Of a stretch of 64,000 nt of DNA, positions 33,770 to 43,659 are shown in pieces. The stretch is from Artemisia argyi (lineage: Eukaryota > Streptophyta > Magnoliopsida > Asterales > Asteraceae), in contig CM060709.1 of NCBI GenBank assembly GCA_030686995.1, positions 129,920,373 to 129,984,372 of the forward strand. The letters run 5' to 3'. The notes under the pieces were generated by a model. The model had not been told where the DNA came from. It worked only from the letters and a program-made list of their open reading frames with translations, and ran no database searches. How positions within the stretch are numbered: the first letter of the stretch is position 1; each line of letters starts with the position of its first letter. The position numbers were made by a program, and so were the translations under genes.

Positions 33770-36700
33770 ATTCACCCTTTCCCCCCCTCAAAAATTGCAT
33801 ATGCCAGCCAACTGCAATTTTTGATGATTGAACTAGTGAATATGAATACCATCAACGGTAGGAAGCTCCACTTGACGGTACTTGAGGACTGACATGTTGT
33901 TTATTCACCCTTTCCCCCCCTCAAAAATTGCATATGCCTGTCGAATGCAAGTTTTGGTTGAATAAGTGAATAATAGAATACTCCAATATGCGCCGATCCA
34001 CTTGAAAACAGAATAAGCACGGAAAGAGCATGAACTTGTTGATGAGAATGGCCATAAATAAGAAGATTCCTCTTCTTTTGAAGATAAAGTGCATTCAAGC
34101 ATACACTTTTCTTTTCTTAGATGAACGGGGCCTGAAGTGTTGTCAGCAGACGCCATAATGATGACATTAAGGACCGAGGCTTGAACTGAGGTGTTCAAAC
34201 ATCATAGTCGTTGAAGAACGAGGCCTGAACTGATTTATTCAGACGTCATTTCTCTCTTTTCTTCTACTCTCTTGCTAACTCGTTACCAACCCCATTATCA
34301 TTCTGTTGGATATATGTCGTGACTACTGATGGAGAGAAACCCAATATGATGAACTTGAGACCGAAGTAATAAGATGCGAGACAAAGAGCGGTGTAGAGAC
34401 TTCGTGCAACATCGAATCCCTAAGTAGTCTATACTCTTCAACCAACCAACCATCAAGTATAAGATGTACATCACCTCTTGGATATCCACAACTTCATGTG
34501 ACACTGAGCACTACAACGTGACTCCTTAAAGTGATAGTTATTTTGCAATGGAGAGAAAGAAAAAATAACTAGATATCCAAGTCCTTGTCGTTGTATTGAA
34601 AGCTCGAACAAGGATCTCGAAGAATCTTCATCCAACCTTCCCGATATCTTCAGATACTAAGTACACGCACCCATGAAATTTCACTTCAGCCTCAAATGAA
34701 TAGTACTAAACTAACCTCGTAGTCACATTTCGTCAATTCAATGCCTCAATCTAGCCATTTGTGATGTTATGGCTGAACTTTGATAATGGTTTTAACCCGA
34801 CCATGGTCAAGAGCACATAGCCCATCATCACGGGATTTTACAAATCTATAGTTTAAACCGAGAAATAAGTTCTTTCGCGGGATTTTACCAAACCAAGAAG
34901 AAACCGTGAGATAGTAACAGGTTGAATGTGGCATGACTGATTTGGTTATGGAAAACATCAGTTTGGGTTAAGAATATCATGTGAGAATTACAGATCACAT
35001 CACAATTTTAAAGTCTTTGTCCAATTAACCAACCTCGAACACAAACAATTTTGACCACATGATGAAGGAACCCGATATACCAATCTTGAAAATGAAGCAG
35101 AATTACTCAAATTTGTTACCTAAGCTTGCATTGTTGTTGGAAGAACGGTGTAGAGAATTTGTGAACCATGCAAATCTCTAAGTACTCAATACTATCTTGA
35201 CAAAGTATGAGACAATCATCACCTCTTGCGATTATCCACAACGTTATCTACGTGTGACACTGAGTACAATAACGTAACTCCTTTAAGTGATAGTTAACCA
35301 GGTCTTCAACCATCCACCCCGACTTCTGGAAACTAGATAACCCAAGTCTTCAACTTACATCATATGCGCGAGCAAGTTATCATTGAAATCCTGCATCCAA
35401 CCATCCCCGATTTCAAGATAAAATAGGTATACTCTTTCGTGAAATCCAACTTCACCCTCAAGCAAGGGATACCAAATTAGCTTCGTGATCATTTTGTGCG
35501 GTTGAGCAATCAAAGTGAGAAGAAACATGCGCAAATTCTTAGGAGTACCCATGACTCATAGTCAGACCAATCAAAAATAGCTGTCTGACCCAGCTGCTTG
35601 AATGTCATCCGAAACAGTTGACATCTCAATATCTTCAACGGGATTTTACAACTTATGTGACTTAAACCGAGAAATGTTTCTTTCTAGGGATTTTACTAAA
35701 GTCAACAAAAGAAACCGGAAGATATATTCAGCAAGTTAAACTTAGAGAGAGATACCGGATGAGTCACAATTCGCACTAAGTGTCAAGTCGTGACAAGTCA
35801 AGTTACAATATATCAAATTGAGATTAGTCAAGTCGTAAGGATTAACTCACAACGTCAGATAACAATTTGATTAATCGAAACTACTCAAGTTACAACAATT
35901 CACTAATTGCAAAATGATTAACCAATCACACGAATCTCATCACTTAGTAACTTGCCAATAAGTTAGAGATAGTCGCTAAAGAGTGAGCAAACCTCTAGAG
36001 ACTGACCCACTGAATCCTGAATTGTTGAAACCGGAACTGCAAAGATTCACACTACAGGAGACGGAATCGCTAGGAAACTTGCGCAAATTCTCCCCCTCAA
36101 CAGGGACATGCAATGACCTTTTTGCCAAAGAACAGAAAGTCTGTGATAGTCGTGAGTTTGTCATGCGCAAAGCAGATACATGGAAGGAGACACATAAACC
36201 TACTGCAGAGAAGATGGTGATAAAGACATGCTTGTAGTAACACCTTGCTGGACTCCTCATCAATGATTTAGCAGATTAATGATTCATAGTAGTTCGGAAT
36301 ATGCTAGACCACTGGATGAAATGTGCTTAACTATAGAGTGAGTAAAGGGTTAAAGCACGTCTCTAAACAAATCACCTCCTGTCTTTAAGTCTGACCATCT
36401 CTTGAGAAGTTCTTGTACTACAATCCCATTAGAAGCTTGAGAAACAACAATCTCTTGATGAAGCATGATAAAGGACAAGTTAGAGACTTATACTTGCATT
36501 AAAATCGTGATTTAGAACCTATATTGAGCACAACAACGTAACTCCTTTAAATATAGGTAGTGACATATACCCAACCTTCCATCCTTAATTGTATATATCC
36601 ACTTCTTGAACATCCAAGTCTAATCACCTTAAATACACTCGAGCAAGGGTCACCAAACATCGTGCGTCCATCCACCCCGAGATGTTTGTGACACTAAGTA

Positions 36701-36910
36701 TGCCAACCCGTGAATTAACACACCAACCAAGTCACCGTAATTTCCCAATTCCTGCTGTTCTCGAAGCACAAACTTATCCCGAAGATAATAGTCAGATCCC
36801 GTAAGTTTTAATATGTCAAAAACCAAGTCCAGCCGATCGAATCTTTCGCGGGATTTTCTAAAAACATCAAGAGTAACCGCGAAATTAACAAGAACATCTA
36901 AGGGTGAGTT
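33770..36910. repeat. degenerate long repeats in element D
   Basis: The string TTCACCCTTTCCCCCCTCAA occurs at about 33771 and 33903. Larger modules recur near 34360-34950, 35140-35720 and 36420-36890. Each contains TGACACTGAG..ACAACGT.ACTCCTT.AA(A/G)TGATAG or similar, and then GCGGGATTTTAC with AAACCGAGAAAT. No coding function is evident. Confidence 0.65.
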
Positions 36911-36929
36911 GCAATACTAATCTTCAAAA

Positions 36930-37190
36930 CTTAAGTCAACAAAGTCAAGTATCAACTTGATCAAATTGCAGCAAGTCAAGTCACAGTTTGAAAAATCGCA
37001 ACAAGTCAAATTGCAGACAACCAAATTGCAATACGTCAAATCGCAAGTATTAACTCGCAACGTCAAATCGCAATTGGTCAAATCGCAATCAGTCAAGTCG
37101 CAACAAATCAAAACGCAATTTGACGAACCGCAATTAATCAAATCGCAAGTTGTCAACTGTAACTCAAGTCGCAAAAATTAAATTGCAGGC
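36930..37190. repeat. short-period (A/C)AAGTCAAAT.GCAA repeats
   Basis: Roughly fifteen units of about 15-18 bases with the core GTCAA(A/G)T.GCAA. GTCAA is the reverse complement of the W-box core TTGAC. A sparser version lies at 35785-35900. It is distinct from the 20-bp array that follows. Confidence 0.75.
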
Positions 37191-37700
37191 TCACTCAAAT
37201 CATAGGCATCCACAATGCTGACAAGCTTAAAAACTCTGTAATCACGTCGACATATATATACCCCGAAATTATATCCACTAAACTCGAGAATATCACAACC
37301 AGATTAATATTCAATCCTGGATTCTTGAAGCTCAAACAAAGTCGTTGCCCAAAATTTATACTCAATCCTGATACCAGAATGTGATTTTATGTTAAGAGTG
37401 ATGATTGTTTGTTTTGACAAGGTTGTATGTTGTTTAGTTGTGATCTTGATTCGGTTGATGCAAGTTTTTACGGTGAAATTTTTGGTCTGAAAACTTAAAA
37501 CCTCAAAAACTTCACTCCGGAGGAGATTTGGGCCTCGAAAAATTCATTTCACGACTTCGTGGTGAAACCTCACAATATTCAACCTATTCCGGACGTTTTG
37601 ACAGCTAATTCGCTGAAAACGGAGTTACGGTTCAAAAGTTATGACCGTTTGAAGTTTTGACGTAAAAAGTCAACTTTGGTCAAACTGATGAGCAAACCGC

Positions 37701-38200
37701 AGTTGACCAAAGCTAACCGCAGTTGACCAAAGGTAATCGCAGTTGACCAAAGCTAACCGCAGTTGACCAAAGCTAACCGCAGTTGACCAAAGATAACCGC
37801 AGTTGACCAAAGATAACCGCAGTTGACCAAAGCTAACCGCAGTTGACCAAAGGTAACCGCAGTTGACCAAAGCTAACCGCAGTTGACCAAAGCTAACCGC
37901 AGTTGACCAAAGCTAACCGCAGTTGACCAAAGATAACCGCAGTTGACCAAAGATAACCGCAGTTGACCAAAGATAACCGCAGTTGACCAAAGATAACCGC
38001 AGTTGACCAAAGCTAACCGCAGTTGACCAAAGGTAACCGCAGTTGACCAAAGCTAACTGCAGTTGACCAAAGCTAACCTCAGTTGACCAAAGCTAACCGC
38101 AGTTGACCAAAGATAACCGCAGTTGACCAAAGATAACCGCAGTTGACCAAAGATAACCGCAGTTGACCAAAGCTAACCGCAGTTGACCAAAGCTAACCGC
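37701..38200. repeat. 25 x 20-bp tandem array carrying W-box cores
   Basis: The unit is AGTTGACCAAAGCTAACCGC, repeated 25 times without a length change. Base 13 of the unit is C, G or A, and its order makes a 9-unit (180-bp) higher-order repeat: 37801-37980 and 37981-38160 share the pattern A C G C C C A A A. Every unit contains TTGACC, the core bound by WRKY factors. The array lies about 350 bases inside the 5' LTR of element D. Confidence 0.97.
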
Positions 38201-38537
38201 AGAATAGAGACAAAACAGTCACTTTCGTCCTTTTTCGTCTTTTTCCTGTTTTAGAGTTAACCTCAACCAAGAACAAGCTAACCTCAACCAAGAAACAAGC
38301 TAATCTCAACCAAGAAACTTGCACTAAATCACATCAAACATCAAACTAATCAACTAATTCAACCTACCCAAGTGAAAAGTTAAGTACTACAACACCTCAA
38401 AACACAACAATACCACCAAATCATCAAAATCACCACAACCAATAATCAATTCGAGGTGTGTTCATCAAAAAAAAATTTTCGAACCAACTAAACCAAGCTA
38501 CAAATTAGAGCACCAACAATCCTAGGATGAAACCATG

Positions 38538-38550
38538 GCTCTTGATACCA
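38538..38550 (-). other. primer binding site of element D
   Basis: TGGTATCAAGAGCC on the minus strand, two bases inside the right LTR, resembles the initiator tRNA-Met PBS common in plant copia elements. Confidence 0.82.
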
Positions 38551-38552
38551 AT

Positions 38553-38930
38553 TGTAGAATATGAACATCTAGATTCGGGTGGCCTTAATTCATGGTAGAT
38601 GATATCCATGTTTGAGTTAGATTCAAGAACTAGAGAGAGAGAGAGTTTGGAACCTTGAGATAAAAGAAGAAAGAAAAATTAGATTAAAATGAAAGGCTCC
38701 CCCTCTCCACATGTGGAGAGGGATATATATAGTCCCTACAAGATAACTAATAAAACACCCACACCCGGGCTGTGGATCAGGTATACAGTGGGTAAAGACC
38801 CGTCCTTCTTCCACGGTGTTACTTAAACTAATACTAATTAACTAATAAACAAACTAACTACGAGCTAACTTAATGCTATTACAATAATTAGGTGACCGAG
38901 ACTTTTACAGGAATATTTGTATTCCTAACA
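38553..38930 (-). repeat. 5' LTR of element D
   Basis: It has the same length and, as far as I can read, the same sequence as 28722-29099, including the 20-bp palindrome (38702-38721). Confidence 0.95.
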
Positions 38931-38935
38931 AGAGG

Positions 38936-39410
38936 TGTGTCACGTGGGCTTCATTTGTATATGTTTCCATTTTTTTTTTCTTTTTTCCACACGTGCAGCC
39001 ATTCAAATAAACTTCTTCATTGACTTAAAAAAATAAAATAAAAAATAATAAAAAAGCCACTCTGTCCATTTACTTTCAAGCATCTTATTTAGTTTGTCTG
39101 TTTTGGGTTTTGAATTGCTTTATATGATGGAAAAAAAGGCTTTAAAACGCTAATTTCACAAATCAAAATAAAACTCACGAAAAAAAATGTCAGAAAAGTA
39201 GTACGTAACGAATAAAAAACAAGCTGCTAAAACCCGACACACGTACAGTGGCTTGATCACCGCCCCACAACAACGCGGCGGTTCGCAGCCATCCTCGTTA
39301 AGATAAACACTCATCTTTAAATGTTTTTATGACAACTTTTATACAATTTAACATGACAATTACTACAATTATTTTAGTGAACATAAAAAAAATAATACAA
39401 TGACTAAATT
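38936..39410. other. intergenic DNA
   Basis: AT-rich with A and T runs. I see no gene or element boundary. Confidence 0.5.
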
Positions 39411-39922
39411 TGTTGAAAGTATAACAGTCACTTTGTCAAACAGCTGAACCTTCAGGGGTATATTATGTAACATTTTTATATGGAGTTTTCTAATCCTAAT
39501 ACTTTGGGTGTTGGTTGTTAATTTTGGTCTATGCAGGGTTCTATATGTAAGTTTCAAGGCTATTTAAGCTGGCTTTCCAGCTAGGGTTTCATAATTGTTT
39601 TCCAGCCTCTCAAAGTTTATCACACAAAGTTTTTTCATCATATTCTTCTGGGTGAAATAGGGTTTTTGGGTATTGTACAATTGTAAGCAAGTGTATGAGA
39701 TCATCTTGATCTCTATTTTAGTTTGGTTTATAGTTTGGTTAGAGTGTGAGTTCTTGTATTCTATTGTTGCACCTATTAGAGGGACAACAATCTTTTCTTT
39801 GTATTGTTTGGTTAGCACCTGTGTTGGGGACTAATCTGCTGTGTATATTGTTATAATAAAAGATTATCACCAAGGGGTGGTTGGTTGGGTTATTATTGCC
39901 TTTCTTCTGTACCATTTTAACA
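39411..39922 (+). mobile_element. 512-bp solo LTR
   Basis: It starts TGTTGAAAGT and ends TTTTAACA, with perfect 5-bp AAATT repeats on both sides (39406-39410 and 39923-39927). A TATA-like CTATTTAAG lies near 39560. No internal region or second copy is in the window. The TGTT..AACA ends suggest a copia-type LTR. Confidence 0.8.
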
Positions 39923-39978
39923 AAATTGAACATGAATATATAGTCCAGTCATTCAAATTGGTTTATCCCGTATCTTAG

Positions 39979-40140
39979 ATGCAAATGGATACATTGGTTT
40001 GTTTGGTAAGGATACATTGGTTTATCCACTTTGGTAAGGATACTTTGGTGATACATTTGTTTATCCATTTTAGTAAGGATACTTTGGTGATACGTTGGTT
40101 TATCCATTTTGGTAAGGATATTTTAGTTTATCCAGTTTGT
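39979..40140. repeat. degenerate minisatellite
   Basis: Units such as GGATACTTTGGTGATACNTT and GGTTTATCCATTTTGGTAA alternate about four to five times. Confidence 0.75.
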
Positions 40141-40534
40141 TACGTGTTTATGCCTCCTGCTGCTTAAAGATTTGCTTCTGCTTGCTGTCAGATGTCTTCA
40201 TAAACAATTATTTATTGCTTTACTTTATTATTTATTAGCCTTTCAACTCCAATACGAGCTTTCGCGATTTCGTCGCTCGAACTGCAGAGGAATATTAGAT
40301 GATAGATGTTGCCCTAGCCCGTCTGTGGGGTTAGGTCCATAAGGTTTTGTATGGTTTGTAATCAATATAATATGATCAAGAATAATATATAACCTACGGG
40401 GAATTATGTAATCCAATAGAAAGTTGATTAGCGATAGGCAGATGTAAAATTTTGGTAATTTAACATGTCCATTAAATATTTGGACATCCTATCCCAAGGT
40501 TATTAATTATCGATGTCCAACTTGTTAATATCTA

Positions 40535-40833
40535 CAGGGTCATCCCATGAATTGATAAAAATTTTAAGGGCCCTGTACGAAATTAAATAATGAGGCCTTT
40601 CGAGAAAGAATGTTATATATAAAGTGTTACCGTTTATAAGATATACTGCAATTAGTTATCTAAACGTTCTAACATATTCCTCATTTAAGATATTTTCTCA
40701 TCTAAATGCTTTTTTCTTCGTAAAAAATAAGTGTACACATGCATATAATTATTAATGAGACAAATTTTGTGGCCCATAAAAATTTTGGGCCCTGAGCGGT
40801 CGCTCACCTGGCACACCCTCAAATACGGCCCTG
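40535..40833. mobile_element. hAT-type MITE
   Basis: A 299-bp element starts CAGGGTCATCC and ends GGCCCTG. It is flanked by the perfect 8-bp repeats AATATCTA (40527-40534 and 40834-40841). An 8-bp target duplication and CAGGG termini fit the hAT superfamily. Internal GGGCCCT strings near each end fold back. Confidence 0.82.
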
Positions 40834-40969
40834 AATATCTATACATGCATATATAACCTATCGAATAGCTGAATTAGCAGCCATTTATCTAAACTTCTTA
40901 ACTACATTATAATGCACTTAAGTCATTCCTAAAAAGGAAGTCTTAAAAAATAAGACAAAAAACATTTAC

Positions 40970-41203
40970 GGGGTGCTTGGTGGGGGGATTAAGGGGGGGT
41001 GGGGAATGGGTAAGGAATTTAAAAAGGCCCACCTCAATCAAATTATGGTGCTTGGTTATGGAGTGCAAAGGTATTGATTACCCCATAGTGGGTAATCAAC
41101 CATTATAGAATAAATTGAGGGGCAAGGGATTGATTACCCACCCTACTCGTTCCTTTGCATTCCCTTTCTCTTTCCCTTTCCCCACTTTGAACCAAGCGGC
41201 CCC
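40970..41203. mobile_element. foldback MITE-like element
   Basis: The ends GGGGTGCTTGGT and ACCAAGCGGCCCC are imperfect inverted repeats. Inside, TGATTACCC and GGGTAATCA pair across a five-base loop near 41075-41100. No clean target duplication is seen, so the boundaries are approximate. Confidence 0.55.
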
Positions 41204-41595
41204 TTATTTAATTGGAAGGATTTCAAACTTACACATACATATTGTTGGATTAATCGTTTATGTCAAGGCACGTATGCATGCAGGGTTACACTTGCATGAA
41301 TACATTATGGTTTCATTTATTATACTAGTACCTATTTGTGTTAATAGGTTGAACTGTTATAAGACTTTGACCAATTTTTATGTAACTGTATTGCACGTAG
41401 GTAGAATAGGTTTCTTGTTACCTGGTTTTTAGGTAGGACTAGTACTACACGTTCTGTTTTTAAGGCTATAAATAAATCCATTTATCTGTGAATGAAAGTA
41501 ACCCTTTTTATATTTTCCTTTAGCTCTGTATACTCTCGTAACCCAATCAAAAGAGAGCTTCTAACTGACCAAGTCGTGAGGCTTTATATTCTACA

Positions 41596-42445
41596 TTTGG
41601 CATCAGAGCCGAGTTCGGTTAAAGGGCAGGTTTGAGAGTCGACTTTCGAAGGTGGGGAGCCTTCGGGTGCGGGGCTTCCATCACAACGAAAGCATGGACA
41701 GCAGGTGCTGTCGTTAGGACTGTTTTAAAGCAGAAGCGAAGACCGATAAGGTGTTTCGGGACATCCATTGTCGTAGGGGAGACGGGGAGTACCGTTCAAG
41801 ATGACGAGGGTGATCGGTGATGAACACAGGCGGTCCGTCGCTGTTAGTTATGATCGAAAGGAAGTGTGGTATTCAAAGGAAAATCCGGCGGTAGGTTGTA
41901 GGTCACCGGAAAATGGAGAGATTAACCGGTTCGCGGGATAAACGGATGTGAAGAGTCGTGAAAAGCAAGGAGCTTTGATTCGGTTCGTTTGGCGGGTGAA
42001 ACAAAACGGTAGAAGCAGGTGGCTTTGTTTTCTTGATCGCTTGAAGAATGCTCTCGTGTCACAGAAGTGTTATAAGTAAATGGGTTCTGTGTGGTGACAA
42101 CAATAGTCGGGTGGTTAGAGCCTTTGGACGAGACCAAGGTAGAGATCGTGAGTCCGGGAAAATTCGGGAACGGAGAAACAACACAGTGTGAACATTATGG
42201 CGTTGGAGTTCAAATCGGGTGGCTTTGGATGTGGCCAGGGAAGAGGTCGTCAATCCATGAAGAGTCAAGATGTTAATGAGCGGTTCCAACGGGATGTCAT
42301 GTTACATGTTACAAGTGTTGTGAAGAATAGAAAAGGGTGAGCTAAAGAAGACTTTGGACGTGACCGTGGTGGAGGTCGGGTGTCCGGGAAGGGTCTTAAA
42401 CGATGTTGTGAGTGAAGAGTGTTAATAAACGATTAAGGGGGTGAA
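41596..42445 (+). other. 850-bp non-coding interior of the TRIM-like element
   Basis: No known protein is encoded. A loosely repeated module, TTTGGACG.GACC..GG..GAGGTCG.GTCCGGGAA, appears near 42121, 42226 and 42352. The interior is markedly G-rich on the plus strand compared with its surroundings. Confidence 0.6.
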
Positions 42446-42740
42446 TGTTGGATTAATCGTTTATGTCAAGGCACGTATGCATGCAGGGTTACACTTGCAT
42501 GAATACATTATGGTTTCATTTATTATACTAGTACCTATTTGTGTTAACAGGTTGAACTATTATAAGACTTTGACCGAGTTTTATGTAACTGTGTTGCACG
42601 TAGGAAGAATAGGTTTCTTGTTACCTGGTTTTTAGGTAGGACTAGTACTACACGTTCTGTTTTTAAGGCTTTAAATAAAGCCATTTATCTGTGAATGAAA
42701 GTAACCCTTTTCATATTTTCCTTTAGCTCTGTATACTCTC

Positions 42741-43235
42741 TGTTGATACAAAAATTGGGCTTACCTTGTTTGGACTCCTGCTCTCGTACCAATTAGAACT
42801 TTAGTGCTTGTGAAACCTGCGCACTAAGAAAGTAAACAACACCGTTAGGCTTATCGTGGGATTGTCTCTCACGATTAGACTCCGGCGTGAGTGTAAGTAA
42901 TCGGTTTAGGGTTTAGTTGAAGAGTTAGGGATCCTGTGAATCGTACCTTTAATGTGAATATATTATTCTATATATAGGGACGCAGAGACCGTGTAGGTTT
43001 CTTGCTCCTTACTCTTCGCACACGTGGTGCTTATCCGGGGTAAGGATATCTATTCCGTAAATAGAAGATCCTTATCCTATAACCGGGTATTTTGGTTGGG
43101 CTTTGGGCTTCGTGAGTCCAAGCCATTGGTATTATGGCCCAAGTCATTTGTCATGATAGCCCACTCGTGGTGGGTTTGGGCTTAGTAATGTCTATAATTT
43201 GGGCTCGTGGCCCGACTATAGACTATACGTCATCA
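42741..43235 (-). repeat. 3' LTR of the Tat element
   Basis: TGTTGATACAAAAATTGGGC to TACGTCATCA in plus-strand sense. It has the same length as the right LTR with a few substitutions, so the insertion is fairly recent. Confidence 0.95.
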
Positions 43236-43248
43236 TGTCCCCCCAGTC
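43236..43248 (-). other. polypurine tract of the Tat element
   Basis: On the minus strand, ACTGGGGGGACA directly precedes the LTR start TGATGACG. Confidence 0.85.
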
Positions 43249-43499
43249 TAGTGTGCACGGTTTGTAGCCGCGGATACTAGACTAGTGAAACTAGCGGTAA
43301 GCATGGCGGGAGAAAATCAAATACTTCCCGCCCAAAAATGGGAACAATGTATCAAGTCCCAAAATATCATAATGAGTGCTTCGAAAAACGGGGAGAGTGT
43401 CCACGTGTGCCTTGAAAAAAGGGAAAAAGTGTTGTACCTTTCGCCTCCCAGCCATACGTTTTGTTAGTGGGATCCACGTGGCGTGCCTTTTAGGGTTTT

Positions 43500-43520
43500 T
43501 TGGGTGCTTATAAAAATGAC
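43500..43520 (+). promoter_or_regulatory. TATA box of the antisense gene
   Basis: CTTATAAAAATG on the plus strand lies about 145 bases before the ATG at 43660 and outside the LTR. This suggests the antisense gene has its own promoter. Confidence 0.5.
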
Positions 43521-43659
43521 CGCCTCCTTTCACTGTGGATCTCATAGTAAAAACATTTCCGCCATTTTCAAACCGTTCAAAGCTTTCCTTTCTTCGATCT
43601 TCTGTTCTACTAGGTAAGTGCGCGTGCGCAATTTAGTACACCTTGTTTATAGCTTGAAA

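Larger units (their letters stand above)
28722..38930 (-). mobile_element. Element D: young LARD-type (large non-coding) LTR retrotransposon
   Basis: Two 378-bp LTRs (28722-29099 and 38553-38930) look identical by eye and are flanked by perfect AGAGG repeats (28717-28721 and 38931-38935). A PBS of tRNA-Met type (TGGTATCAAGAGCC on the minus strand, 38538-38550) lies inside the right LTR. A polypurine tract (AGGGGGAGAT on the minus strand) abuts the left LTR. The element therefore reads on the minus strand. The 9.45-kb interior has no frame above 97 codons and no Gag, protease, RT or integrase motif. It is built largely of tandem and dispersed repeats. Identical LTRs mean recent insertion, so another element must have supplied the enzymes, probably a Ty1/copia relative. 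Confidence 0.92.

Noticed and set aside
37670..37870. Open frame on the minus strand with repeated LVNCGYLWSTAVSFGQ-like residues
   Set aside because: It is only the translation of the 20-bp tandem array, so openness follows from the repeat length and unit sequence.
37701..38200. CRISPR-like array
   Set aside because: The repeats are directly adjacent with no spacers, in a plant retroelement.
43613..43655. Leader intron before the antisense gene (ACTAG|GTAAGTG to TTTATAG)
   Set aside because: About 40 bases is below the usual minimum plant intron size.
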